The translations under genes were made by a program, and so were the position numbers. Of a stretch of DNA of 11,581 nucleotides, positions 1-7,432 are shown piece by piece (the stretch's first letter is position 1; each line of letters begins with the position of its first letter). The notes under the pieces are model-generated. The model did not search any database, had not been told where the DNA came from, and worked only from the letters and a program-made list of their open reading frames with translations. The stretch is from an uncultured Veillonellaceae bacterium (GTDB lineage: Bacteria > Bacillota > Negativicutes > Veillonellales > Negativicoccaceae): NCBI GenBank assembly GCA_900556745.1, contig USPU01000022.1, forward strand, positions 1 through 11,581, written 5' to 3'.

Positions 1-755
1 CCGCCGATGAAGCGGAAAAATTATTGCCGACGCTGCACCTTTACGCGCAGATCTTTACGCATGTGCAGCCGCAACGTTTGTTGATGATGTCGACGACGTT
101 TCTTTACGGCGCGATGCTTTACTACGGCGCGCGCACGACCGACGAGCCGGCGCTTACCTTTTTGCGCGAGCAGCATCTCGAGCTCGCCAAGACGATGGCG
201 GCGCGCTACGGCGGCAACATCATGCATTTGGAAACGGTCGCGGAGTATGTCGTCATTTTGATGCGAGCGCTGCGTCCGGTGCACGGCTTGGATGAACGGG
301 ATACGTACCTCTTGCGAATGGCGGTATTCCTGCATCAGATCGGGCGCTTTGTGAACTTGCGCCAAAACAGCGTGCATACGTACCACATCATCATGGGCAC
401 GGACTTATTCGGTCTGACGGATTTGGAAAAAGAACTGGTCGCGGTCGTTGCGTACTACAATTACAAAGGCCGTCCGAGCGATGAAGATGAACCGTTCCGG
501 CGCTTGCCCGAAGGGGTCAAGATGGTGATTTTGAAACTCGTCGCCGTACTGCGGCTGGCGGACGCGCTGGATAAGGGCGAACAGCGTAAGCTCTATAACG
601 TCGAAGCCTTTTTGCGCCGCGGTAGTTTGGTGATTTATTATGATGCGAAAGCCAATACGAACACCCTTTTGGAAGAATGGACATTTGCCGAAGAAACCAA
701 ATTATTTACGGATGTTTTCGGGCTGGATGCGACACTGGAAAGGAGACCGCAATGA
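1..755 (+). CDS. ppx: Exopolyphosphatase (Ppx/GppA family), C-terminal part, cut by left edge
   Basis: Ppx releases orthophosphate from the ends of inorganic polyphosphate, or acts on pppGpp in the GppA branch. The open frame runs in from the left edge (first whole codon at base 3), so the N-terminal ASKHA phosphatase domain is mostly missing; the TTG at 24 is internal and not a start. What remains (about 250 residues) is the end of the second ASKHA lobe followed by the helical HD-like C-terminal domain. That domain shows LHQIGRFVN (the HD position reads HQ; this domain is often degenerate in the family), then a HTYHIIMGTDLFGLTDLEKE stretch and the LRLADALDKG helix typical of Ppx. The stop codon overlaps the ppk1 start as ATGA, so the two opposing polyphosphate enzymes are translationally coupled. 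The family is clear; Ppx rather than GppA is inferred from the ppk1 neighbour. Confidence 0.88.
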   Translation, partial: ADEAEKLLPTLHLYAQIFTHVQPQRLLMMSTTFLYGAMLYYGARTTDEPALTFLREQHLELAKTMAARYGGNIMHLETVAEYVVILMRALRPVHGLDERDTYLLRMAVFLHQIGRFVNLRQNSVHTYHIIMGTDLFGLTDLEKELVAVVAYYNYKGRPSDEDEPFRRLPEGVKMVILKLVAVLRLADALDKGEQRKLYNVEAFLRRGSLVIYYDAKANTNTLLEEWTFAEETKLFTDVFGLDATLERRPQ

Positions 756-2902
756 CTGATTCTGCACGGACACAAGAGACGCCCGAGTTGGACCACCGTT
801 ATTTTTTGAATCGGGAACTGAGCTGGTTAAGTTTCAATGAACGCGTTTTGGAAGAGGCGGTGGATCCGAACAATCCACTGCTCGAAAAATTGAAATTCAT
901 CGCGATCACGGGTTCCAATTTGGATGAATTCTTCATGATTCGCGTGGCGGGACTCATGCATCAGCGAGCCGGCGGCATTGATCGGCGCGACAACGCCAAT
1001 ATGACGCCCGCGGAACAGCTGACGGCGATTTCGCGCAAGTGCAAACAGCATGTGGCGCGTCAGTATCGGTATTTGCATGATGTGCTGGCGGGGCTCTATG
1101 AAGAGGGATTGCGCCTGTACACGCCGGAGGAGCTGACTCCCGACCAGTCCTACTGGCTGAATGAATATTTTGACCGCACGATTTATCCGGTGGTCACGCC
1201 GCTGGCCGTTGACGCGAGTCATCCATTCCCGTTTTTGATGAGTCGCAGTCTGAATTTGGCGGTCATGCTGCATCCGAACGGCAGTCCGGACGATGTCCGC
1301 ACAGCGATTTTGCCGGTGCCGAGCGTCTTGCCCCGACTGATTGAAATTCCGGGCGAATACCAAACGGCGAGCGGGCGTGAATTCGTCTGGCTGGAGGACG
1401 TGCTGCGCAAACGCGCGGACGCGTTTTTCCAGGGACATACCATTATGGATGCCCGCGTTTTCCGCATCACGCGCGATGCCGACCTCGATATCGACGAGGA
1501 AGGCGCGGAAGACCTTCTCGATGAAGTGGAAAAATCGTTAAAACGCCGCCGTCGCGGCGCCGCCGTACGGATGGAATTTGAAGCGGGTAAAGCGACGCCG
1601 TTGCGCGAATTTTTGCGCGATGAGTTGTCGCTTACGGAAGAAGATATTTATGATATCAACGGCAAGCTTGATGTCACGCAGTTCTTTTCGCTGGCCGGCA
1701 TCGCCGGGTTCGACCACCTGCGCTACGTGCCGGTGCGCCCGCGCCGCTCGTACTCGGTGCTCACGACCAAAGGCGAAGATCTGTTCGCTAAAATTCGCAA
1801 TCATGATCTTTTTATTCACGTGCCGTACGAGTCCTTTGCGACCGTGGAGCAGTTTGTCAGCGACGCGGCGAAAGATCCGCACGTGCTCGCGATTAAGCAG
1901 ACGCTGTATCGCGTAAGTTCGGACTCCAAAATCGTGCATGCTCTGGCGACGGCCGCCGAAAACGGCAAGCAGGTGACGGTGCTGATGGAAGTCAAAGCGC
2001 GCTTTGATGAAGAAAATAATATTTTGATGGGGCGTCGCCTGGAGCAGGCCGGCGCGCATGTTATTTACGGCTTGAAAGGCGTGAAAACGCACTCGAAATG
2101 CACGCTCGTCATTCGTCGCGAACCGGACGGGATTCGTCGTTACGTGCATGTCGGAACGGGCAACTATAACGGTAAAACCGCGAAACTGTATACCGACTGC
2201 GGCATTTTTACGGCGAGCGACCTTTTTGGCATCGATGCCGGCAATTTCTTCAACCTCCTGTCCGGCTATTCCGATCCGCCGCAATGGCATAAATTTATCG
2301 TGGCGCCGATGGATTTACGCCGGCGTTCCCTCGAGCTCATTGAGCGCGAGATCGCGTTTGCCAAAAAAGGCGAACCGGCGCGGATGATCGTGAAGATGAA
2401 TTCGCTTTTGGATCGTGAAATCATTTTGAAATTGTATGAAGCCTCTCGGGCCGGCGTGCAGATCGATTGCATCGTGCGCGGTATTTGCGTATTGAAGCCG
2501 GGCATCAAAGGGGTCAGTGAAAATATTCGCGTGCGAAGCTTGGTCGGACGCTTCCTTGAACACAGCCGCGTCTTTTGGTTTGCCAACGGCGGTCGACCGG
2601 AAGTCTATATCAGCTCCGCTGACTGGATGCCGCGTAACCTGAATGACCGTGTGGAACTGATGGTGCCGATCGAATCGGAAACGCATCGCCGTCGTTTGCG
2701 CGAGCTCTTGCAAATTCAGCTGGACGATAACCAGAAAGCGCATGTGATGCAGCCGGACGGAAGCTACGTCAAAACGATCGCCGCGGAGAATCCGATCGCG
2801 GCGCAAGAGAAGTTCCAGCAACTTGCCGAAGAGCGGGATGTTCCGGAAAATCTCACGTTGCGTCAGCGACTGGAACCTTTTTACGCCGACGAACTCCAAT
2901 AA
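752..2902 (+). CDS. ppk: Polyphosphate kinase 1
   Basis: PPK1 reversibly transfers the gamma phosphate of ATP to polyphosphate. The start is the ATG at 752, overlapping the ppx stop, with GAAAGGAG just upstream. A longer frame from 677 would read through ppx and lacks a ribosome-binding site. The protein has 716 residues, normal for PPK1. The N-terminal domain begins with FLNRELSWLSFNERVLEEA and continues with SNLDEFFMIRVAGL; the head domain follows. The two phospholipase-D-like C-terminal domains come last. The phosphorylated active-site histidine is predicted at His447 in GVKTHSKCTLVIRRE, followed by HVGTGNYN. The second catalytic histidine is predicted at His604 in EHSRVFWFANGG, followed by VYISSADWMPRN. 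All key motifs are intact. No strong U-tract terminator follows directly; the next structured element is at 3055-3151. Confidence 0.97.
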   Translation: MTDSARTQETPELDHRYFLNRELSWLSFNERVLEEAVDPNNPLLEKLKFIAITGSNLDEFFMIRVAGLMHQRAGGIDRRDNANMTPAEQLTAISRKCKQHVARQYRYLHDVLAGLYEEGLRLYTPEELTPDQSYWLNEYFDRTIYPVVTPLAVDASHPFPFLMSRSLNLAVMLHPNGSPDDVRTAILPVPSVLPRLIEIPGEYQTASGREFVWLEDVLRKRADAFFQGHTIMDARVFRITRDADLDIDEEGAEDLLDEVEKSLKRRRRGAAVRMEFEAGKATPLREFLRDELSLTEEDIYDINGKLDVTQFFSLAGIAGFDHLRYVPVRPRRSYSVLTTKGEDLFAKIRNHDLFIHVPYESFATVEQFVSDAAKDPHVLAIKQTLYRVSSDSKIVHALATAAENGKQVTVLMEVKARFDEENNILMGRRLEQAGAHVIYGLKGVKTHSKCTLVIRREPDGIRRYVHVGTGNYNGKTAKLYTDCGIFTASDLFGIDAGNFFNLLSGYSDPPQWHKFIVAPMDLRRRSLELIEREIAFAKKGEPARMIVKMNSLLDREIILKLYEASRAGVQIDCIVRGICVLKPGIKGVSENIRVRSLVGRFLEHSRVFWFANGGRPEVYISSADWMPRNLNDRVELMVPIESETHRRRLRELLQIQLDDNQKAHVMQPDGSYVKTIAAENPIAAQEKFQQLAEERDVPENLTLRQRLEPFYADELQ

Positions 2903-3054
2903 ACGGAAACGCCGCGAAAAAGGTTTGCCGCGTCGTACTGAAATGCGGTAAAGTGGCGAAAAACATTGTAAAAAATGTCTTTACAGATGGCGTATTCCCA
3001 AAAAATCCGGAAAAATTACCGACAAAATGTTATTGTAACTAAATTCTAATAATG

Positions 3055-3151
3055 GCCCGTGCGTTTCCCTCGTTGACAATCCGTCTCGGTGTCCTTTTCG
3101 AAAGGACAACTGTGGAGTCCTTTCGGTGAGGGAATCACGGGCTCTGTTTTT
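3055..3151 (+). ncRNA. Unidentified structured RNA segment between ppk and the 3D gene (candidate)
   Basis: The 387-nt gap 2903-3289 is AT-rich and holds no convincing gene. Within it a compact fold is seen. GCCCGTG (3055-3061) pairs with CACGGGC (3136-3142), and TTCCCTC (3065-3071) with GAGGGAA (3128-3134), giving a 14-bp closing stem around an inner region. Inside, TGTCCTTT (3090-3097) pairs perfectly with AAAGGACA (3101-3108). AAAGGAC can alternatively pair with a second GTCCTTT at 3117-3123, so two hairpins exclude each other. The closing stem is followed by TCTGTTTTT. It could be the ppk1 transcript terminator with an elaborate loop, a small RNA, or a switch-like element. I recognise no riboswitch, 6S or SRP consensus in it, and no convincing promoter directly upstream. 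The downstream gene has its own promoter beyond this element. Confidence 0.4.
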
Positions 3152-3239
3152 GTCGATTTCTATTTATGGAAATATTTGTTTTAAAATTAGAAAAAAGTCC
3201 ATTTGATCCCTAATTTGCCGTATTGTAAACCTAAAAGTT

Positions 3240-3268
3240 TTGACAGAACTGTCCACGCATGGTAGAAT
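3240..3268 (+). promoter_or_regulatory. SigA-type promoter for the 3D-domain gene
   Basis: A consensus TTGACA (3240-3245) and TAGAAT (3263-3268) are separated by 17 bases. The expected transcript start near 3275 leaves a leader of only about 15 nt, containing the GGAGGT ribosome-binding site at 3278-3283. This places the structured segment at 3055-3151 outside the main mRNA leader of the gene. Confidence 0.85.
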
Positions 3269-3289
3269 TCCCGTGTTGGAGGTTACTGT

Positions 3290-4267
3290 ATGAGGACAAA
3301 TTGGAAAAAATGGGGGACCCATCCGGTCCTTTTGTTCTGCGTTTTCGTCATCATGGTCGTGTCGATGGTCGGCTTTTCTATGCAGCCGCGGACGCTCACC
3401 GTTATGGTTGACGGCAGACAGCAGACCGTTCGCACAGCAGCGCAATCCACAGCAGGCATTATGTATGATGCGCATATCGTGTTAAATGAATATGACAAAG
3501 TGGATCTGAATACGGAAAAGCTCGTTGACGGCTCCGTATTGACCGTGCGTCGTGCCGTTCCGATCAGCATTCGGGAAGGCGCGGAAGTAAAAGCGACGAT
3601 GTCGGCGGGTAAGACCGCTGCGCAGGCGATCACGGAAGCGGGCTATGACCCGGCGGAATATGTGACGCTGATTCCGGCGGATACTCCGGTCAAAGCCGGT
3701 ATGGAAATTCCGGTCGGTAAGTACACGACTTCGGAAATCACGGTCGATGAAGAAGTTCCTTTCAAGATTATTCGGGAACCCAATGACCGCATGTTCGCCG
3801 GCGCGGAAAAAGTGACGCAGGCGGGTGTGAACGGGAAACAAAAAACGAAGTACCGCGTGCTTACGGTAGACGGTCGTGAAGTCGGCCGCGTGCCGTTGGA
3901 GTCGCAACCGTTGCAACCGGCGGTGGATCAGGTGGTGCAAGTCGGCACGCGTGATGTCGTCAATACCAGCCGCGGTGATATCCGATTCACGAAAGTGATC
4001 AACATGGAAGCGACAGCGTATCATCCGATGGACGGCGACGGTCGCGGGATTACCGCGAGCGGCATGAAAGCTTGTTATGGCGTGGTAGCGGTCGACCCGA
4101 ATGTGATTCCGATGGGCACGCGCGTGTTTGTTCCGGGGTACGGCGAAGCGATCGCTGCGGATACCGGCGGCGCGATTATCGGCAATCGGATTGACTTATG
4201 CATGGAAACGTACGACGAATGTTACCGATACGGACGTCGTAATGTAGAAGTTTACGTATTGGATTAA
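3290..4267 (+). CDS. Membrane-anchored DUF348-G5-3D cell-wall protein (YabE-like)
   Basis: A 325-residue protein with a short basic N-terminus and one hydrophobic segment (about residues 12-30) that is either a signal peptide or an anchor, so most of the chain is outside the membrane. Two ubiquitin-like DUF348 repeats follow (about 34-88 and 91-142), then a G5 domain (about 145-220) and a C-terminal 3D domain (about 238-323). The 3D domain keeps its three aspartates: Asp269 in VVAVDPNVIPMG, Asp291 in AADTGG and Asp302 in RIDLCME. 3D domains have the MltA-like double-psi barrel fold, and YabE/RpfB-type proteins act on peptidoglycan, often in resuscitation or cell-wall turnover. No separate Rpf lysozyme-like domain is present. 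The gene is monocistronic, with its own promoter and a strong terminator. Start codon chosen from GGAGGT at 3278. Enzymatic activity is inferred from the family. Confidence 0.9.
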   Translation: MRTNWKKWGTHPVLLFCVFVIMVVSMVGFSMQPRTLTVMVDGRQQTVRTAAQSTAGIMYDAHIVLNEYDKVDLNTEKLVDGSVLTVRRAVPISIREGAEVKATMSAGKTAAQAITEAGYDPAEYVTLIPADTPVKAGMEIPVGKYTTSEITVDEEVPFKIIREPNDRMFAGAEKVTQAGVNGKQKTKYRVLTVDGREVGRVPLESQPLQPAVDQVVQVGTRDVVNTSRGDIRFTKVINMEATAYHPMDGDGRGITASGMKACYGVVAVDPNVIPMGTRVFVPGYGEAIAADTGGAIIGNRIDLCMETYDECYRYGRRNVEVYVLD

Positions 4268-4292
4268 AAAACGCCCCGCGGGGCGTTTTTTT
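4267..4292 (+). terminator. Rho-independent terminator after the 3D-domain gene
   Basis: A perfect GC-rich palindrome, ACGCCCCGCGGGGCGT (4271-4286), starts four bases after the stop codon and runs directly into seven T residues. The A run on the other side would let it work weakly in the opposite direction too. Confidence 0.92.
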
Positions 4293-4346
4293 GTACGAAA
4301 AATAAAATGGCGATCGGCGGGCGCGGAAGGGACCGTGACGCGGATA

Positions 4347-4355
4347 TGCTATAAT
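4347..4355 (+). promoter_or_regulatory. Extended -10 promoter for lspA-rluD-pyrR
   Basis: A perfect TATAAT (4350-4355) is preceded by TGC, the extended -10 motif. No good TTGACA lies 17 bases upstream (the hexamer there reads AAGGGA), which fits an extended -10 promoter. The transcript would start near 4362, about 30 nt ahead of lspA. Confidence 0.7.
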
Positions 4356-4391
4356 AAGCTATTGAAATATAAATGAAGGAGTTATGCTCGG

Positions 4392-4826
4392 ATGACTTTT
4401 TGGGTAGCGTTGGTTGTGATTATGCTCGACCAATTGACGAAATATTATGTGCGCGCGACGATGGAGCTCGGAGAAAGCATTCCCGTCATTCCGAACGTGT
4501 GGCATTGGACATATATAGAAAACCACGGCGCGGCCTTCGGCATTTTGGCGCATCAGCAATGGTTTTTTCTCTTGGTGGTGGCGATTTTATTCGCGCTTTT
4601 CTTTTGGTACAGAGAACGTATTCCGCGTGAACCGAAATATTTTTCGATCGCGGTCGGTCTGCTGCTCGGCGGCGCGCTCGGCAATGCCTGGGATCGATTC
4701 TATCAGGGCGGTGTCACGGACTTTTTCGACTTGCGCGTGTGGCCGATTTTCAATGTGGCGGATATCGCGATTTGCGTCGCGGTGGCTTGCTTTTGCCTGT
4801 TCTTTTGGCGGCGAGGTAACGCGTGA
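4392..4826 (+). CDS. lspA: Prolipoprotein signal peptidase (signal peptidase II)
   Basis: LspA is the membrane aspartic protease that cleaves the signal peptide from diacylglyceryl-modified prolipoproteins. The 144-residue protein has four hydrophobic segments. It shows the family motifs in order: LDQLTKYYV near the N-terminus, ENHGAAFGIL (residues 43-52), GNAWDRFYQGGVTDFFDL (97-114) and FNVADIAI (120-127). The two catalytic aspartates are predicted at Asp110 and Asp124. The start is ATG 4392, with AAGGAG 10 bases upstream; this gives a rather short first helix. A competing ATG at 4384 is in another frame. First gene of a three-gene operon, whose stop codon overlaps the rluD start (TGATG). 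Confidence 0.95.
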   Translation: MTFWVALVVIMLDQLTKYYVRATMELGESIPVIPNVWHWTYIENHGAAFGILAHQQWFFLLVVAILFALFFWYRERIPREPKYFSIAVGLLLGGALGNAWDRFYQGGVTDFFDLRVWPIFNVADIAICVAVACFCLFFWRRGNA

Positions 4827-5734
4827 TGTATGAATGGGTAACGGATGCGGCGGCGGAAAAAACACGCCTGGATGTATGGTTGGCGATGGTGCTCGATGTA
4901 TCACGTTCGGCGGCACAAAAATTGTGCAAGGCGGGCGTGGTGACGGTGGAAGGCGCGCCGGCCAAAGCGAATACCGTTTTGCGCGCGGGCATGTTCGTGA
5001 CGGCGGAGTATGCGCCGAAATTGGAAGTGTTGCCGGAGCCGCAAGATATCCCGCTCGATGTGCGTTACGAAGATGAGGATGTCGTGGTGATCAATAAAGC
5101 GCGCGGCATGGTGGTGCATCCGTCGCCGGGACACGCGGACGGGACACTCGTCAATGCGCTGCTCTTTTACACGAAAGGGCATCTGGCGGAAATGAGCGAT
5201 CCGATCCGACCGGGCATTGTGCATCGTTTGGATCGGGATACGTCCGGACTGTTGGTGGCGGCGAAAACGCCGCGCGGCCGCGACAGCCTGCAGGCGCAAA
5301 TCCGCGCGCACTCGGCGGGACGGATTTACTATGCGCTGGTGCACGGCAATCCCTCGAACGAGCGCGGCATTATCAAATTGGCGCTCGGACGGGACGCGCG
5401 CGACCGGTTGCGTCAGGCGGTGCTGCCTGACGGACGCGACGCGACGACGCATTTTACGGTAGTCGAACGCATGCCGCATTACGCGCTGCTGCGTTTGGCG
5501 CTCGAAACGGGAAGGACGCATCAGATTCGCGTGCATTTATCCTATATCGGGTATCCGATCGTGCAGGATCCGCTCTACGGACGCAAACGCGATCGATTTC
5601 CGATCGAAGGACAGGCGTTGCACGCCGCCGAACTTTCATTTGACCGACCGGCGGACGGCGAACGGATCACCGTGACCGCGCCGTGGCCGGACGATTTTGC
5701 CGCGTGCCTGACGAAGGCCCGGGAGGAAGCGTAA
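4826..5734 (+). CDS. rluD: RluA-family 23S rRNA pseudouridine synthase (RluD-like)
   Basis: Converts uridines of 23S rRNA (RluD in E. coli: helix 69) to pseudouridine. An N-terminal S4 RNA-binding domain (about residues 12-60, with RLDVWLAMVLDVSRSAAQKL) is followed by the catalytic domain. The hallmark is RPGIVHRLDRDTSGLLV, in which the catalytic aspartate is the D of HRLD (residue 136 from ATG 4826). LETGRTHQIRVHLSYIGYPI and the C-terminal LHAAELSF motif are also present. I chose ATG 4826 because it overlaps the lspA stop (TGATG) with GAGGT eight bases upstream; an in-frame GTG at 4823 is one codon earlier and cannot be excluded. The length (302 residues) is typical. RluD-like specificity is inferred; several paralogues of this family occur in Bacillota. 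Confidence 0.9.
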   Translation: MYEWVTDAAAEKTRLDVWLAMVLDVSRSAAQKLCKAGVVTVEGAPAKANTVLRAGMFVTAEYAPKLEVLPEPQDIPLDVRYEDEDVVVINKARGMVVHPSPGHADGTLVNALLFYTKGHLAEMSDPIRPGIVHRLDRDTSGLLVAAKTPRGRDSLQAQIRAHSAGRIYYALVHGNPSNERGIIKLALGRDARDRLRQAVLPDGRDATTHFTVVERMPHYALLRLALETGRTHQIRVHLSYIGYPIVQDPLYGRKRDRFPIEGQALHAAELSFDRPADGERITVTAPWPDDFAACLTKAREEA

Positions 5735-6267
5735 TGTGGAAAAATAAAACTTTACTGCTCGATGCCGAAACGATACGGCGCGTCGTGCGGCGCATCGGAC
5801 ATGAATGCTTGGAACGCAACCGCGGCTTGGAAGACGCCGTGTTTATCGGTATCGAAACGCGCGGGGAGCCGCTCGCCGAACGTCTGGCGCGTCAAGTGGA
5901 AGCCATCGAAGGGGTGAAGGTCGCGGTCTACGCGTTGGACGTGACAGCCTTTCGCGATGATGAAAAAGCCGCGCCGGCGCAAAGCAGCTTGCCGCCGATC
6001 GATGTGAACGGCAAACTCGTGCTGCTGGTGGACGACGTGCTTTATACGGGGCGAACGGTGCGCAGTGCGCTGAACGCCATCATGGCGATGGGACGTCCGC
6101 GCGCCATTCAGCTGGCGGTGTTGGTGGATCGCGGTCATCGGGAACTGCCCATTCGAGCGGATTATGTCGGTAAAAATGTGCCGACCGCCGAGCGCGAGGA
6201 CGTAGCGGTCGAATTGTTGGAGATCGACGGCAATGATCGCGTCTGGTTGCGCGAAAAAACGGAATAA
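5734..6267 (+). CDS. pyrR: Bifunctional pyr operon RNA-binding attenuator / uracil phosphoribosyltransferase
   Basis: PyrR binds pyr mRNA leaders in response to UMP/UTP to promote premature termination, and also has uracil phosphoribosyltransferase activity. The 177-residue product has the type I phosphoribosyltransferase fold, with the PRPP loop LVLLVDDVLYTGRT at residues 95-108, IGIETRGEPLAERLA (38-52) and the YALDVTAFRDD flexible region (67-76). VDRGHRELPIRADYVGKNVP (131-150) is highly characteristic of PyrR. The start ATG 5734 shares one base with the rluD stop (TAATG) and has GGGAGGAAG upstream; the longer frame from 5683 lies inside rluD. No pyr biosynthetic gene and no PyrR-binding leader are in this window, so any regulated targets lie elsewhere. 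Last gene of its operon. Confidence 0.95.
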   Translation: MWKNKTLLLDAETIRRVVRRIGHECLERNRGLEDAVFIGIETRGEPLAERLARQVEAIEGVKVAVYALDVTAFRDDEKAAPAQSSLPPIDVNGKLVLLVDDVLYTGRTVRSALNAIMAMGRPRAIQLAVLVDRGHRELPIRADYVGKNVPTAEREDVAVELLEIDGNDRVWLREKTE

Positions 6268-6296
6268 AAAAAGAACCGGGGACGGTTCTTTTTTTT
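6266..6296. terminator. Bidirectional Rho-independent terminator between pyrR and the anion permease
   Basis: GAACCG (6273-6278) pairs with CGGTTC (6283-6288) around a GGGA tetraloop, flanked by an A run on the left and eight Ts on the right, so the hairpin has a U tract on either strand. It sits between two convergent operons (pyrR stop 6265-6267, permease stop at 6314) and plausibly terminates both. Confidence 0.9.
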
Positions 6297-6313
6297 GTGG
6301 CGCGAACAGCGAC

Positions 6314-7432
6314 TTAACGATAGCCGAGCAACAGCGCGAGCAGCAGTCCCGGGAAGAAAAAGCGCGCGTTGCAACGGATGAAATTCGGCCAAAACGCGGG
6401 CGGATACGTTTCTTTTTCCCGTTTGTAGAGGCGGAAAACGATGAGGCTCGCGAGACTGGCGACAGGGCTTCCCCACGCGCCGAGATTCACGCCGAGCAAA
6501 AGAGAGCGCGGCGGCGCGCCGAACGGTTCGAGTAAAATCGCGGTCGGCACATCGCTGATGAATTGACTCAAGACGAGCGCGGTGGTAAACGGCAAGCGCG
6601 TCAGCAGCGGCACAATATAGGCGGCGAGCCAATCCATGCGGACGGCGTTGCCGGCGATGACAAAAAACGCGCACAGCGTGAGCAGCAGACCGTAATCCAC
6701 GTGGCGATGCGTGTGAGGGTAGATGAGATAGGTCAAAATAAAGAGCACGCCCGCCGTAGGATACAGAGGCAACACATTGCCGATCGCGAGCAGGGCGACG
6801 AGCAACGCGCCGAGATAGAGCGCGATGTTGCGTTTGGATTGCGCCGACAACGGTTTGAATTCCTGAGTGACGATCGGAGTATGCGGCAAACGCGTGCTGA
6901 CGCGTCGGTACATGAGAAACGCGGCGATCAGCGCGAACGGGCCGGTTGTTTTGAGAATTTCCAGTGCGGTCAGTTGGGTCGCGGAAAATAAAAACATATT
7001 TTGCGGATTGCCGATCGGCGTCAGCATGCTGCCGCAGTTGGCGGCGAGACCGACCAGCACCGCGACGAACGCGCCGTATTGCATCAATCCCGCGCCGCGC
7101 AAGGTATGCATTGCGAGCGGTAAAGTGATGAAGATCGCGACATCATTCGTGACGAAGGTCGCCATGGCGAAAGCGAAAAACAGCAGCGCGAGCACCACGT
7201 GATGCGCCTTGTCGCCGATCTGCAGCAGACGACGGGCGAGCCAACGAAAAAAATGGTTGCGGCGCAAACCGGCGATGATCATTATCAAGAGCCAGATGGA
7301 TACCAGCGTGCGGCCGTTAAAGTACGAGAGGTAGGTTCTGTCGGGCGGCATGATCAGCATCGTCAGAAATGCGATGACGGATGCGATGATGAGCATTTTG
7401 TCGTGCGTAAAAGTGGTCCATAATTGTTTCAT
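6314..7432 (-). CDS. ArsB/NhaD/YbiR-like anion permease (ion transporter superfamily)
   Basis: A 372-residue polytopic membrane protein with about ten hydrophobic segments. It shows the internal two-fold repeat of the ArsB/CitM/DASS-type ion transporter superfamily. In the first half are FVTNDVAIFITLPLA (93-107) and AANCGSMLTPIGNPQNMFLF (130-149). In the second half are LSQFISDVPTAILL (288-301) and GVNLGAWGSPVASLASLI (314-331). Such proteins move organic or inorganic anions (citrate, dicarboxylates, arsenite) or exchange Na+/H+; the substrate here cannot be read from sequence. The length matches E. coli YbiR. The start codon overlaps the tmcAL stop as ATGA, with AGGAGG (7437-7442) upstream, so it is co-transcribed with tmcAL. 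Ends at the shared terminator 6266-6296. Confidence 0.82.
   Translation of the reverse strand: MKQLWTTFTHDKMLIIASVIAFLTMLIMPPDRTYLSYFNGRTLVSIWLLIMIIAGLRRNHFFRWLARRLLQIGDKAHHVVLALLFFAFAMATFVTNDVAIFITLPLAMHTLRGAGLMQYGAFVAVLVGLAANCGSMLTPIGNPQNMFLFSATQLTALEILKTTGPFALIAAFLMYRRVSTRLPHTPIVTQEFKPLSAQSKRNIALYLGALLVALLAIGNVLPLYPTAGVLFILTYLIYPHTHRHVDYGLLLTLCAFFVIAGNAVRMDWLAAYIVPLLTRLPFTTALVLSQFISDVPTAILLEPFGAPPRSLLLGVNLGAWGSPVASLASLIVFRLYKREKETYPPAFWPNFIRCNARFFFPGLLLALLLGYR

Noticed and set aside
677..751. Longer N-terminus for ppk from the ATG at 677
   Set aside because: The extension lies in ppx coding sequence and lacks a ribosome-binding site; ATG 752 has GAAAGGAG and gives the usual PPK1 beginning.
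1538..2290. Minus-strand open frame of about 250 codons inside ppk
   Set aside because: Antisense shadow of an intact PPK1 gene, arginine/histidine-rich as expected from reversed codons.
2903..3289. c-di-AMP (ydaO) or other riboswitch ahead of the 3D-domain gene
   Set aside because: Such riboswitches often precede genes of this type, but I could not find the conserved ydaO, cobalamin, TPP, T-box or GEMM sequence blocks here, and the gene's own promoter lies downstream of the folded element.
4373..4630. Plus-strand frame starting at 4373 ahead of lspA
   Set aside because: Runs out of frame over lspA; lspA itself has the full set of family motifs and a ribosome-binding site for ATG 4392.
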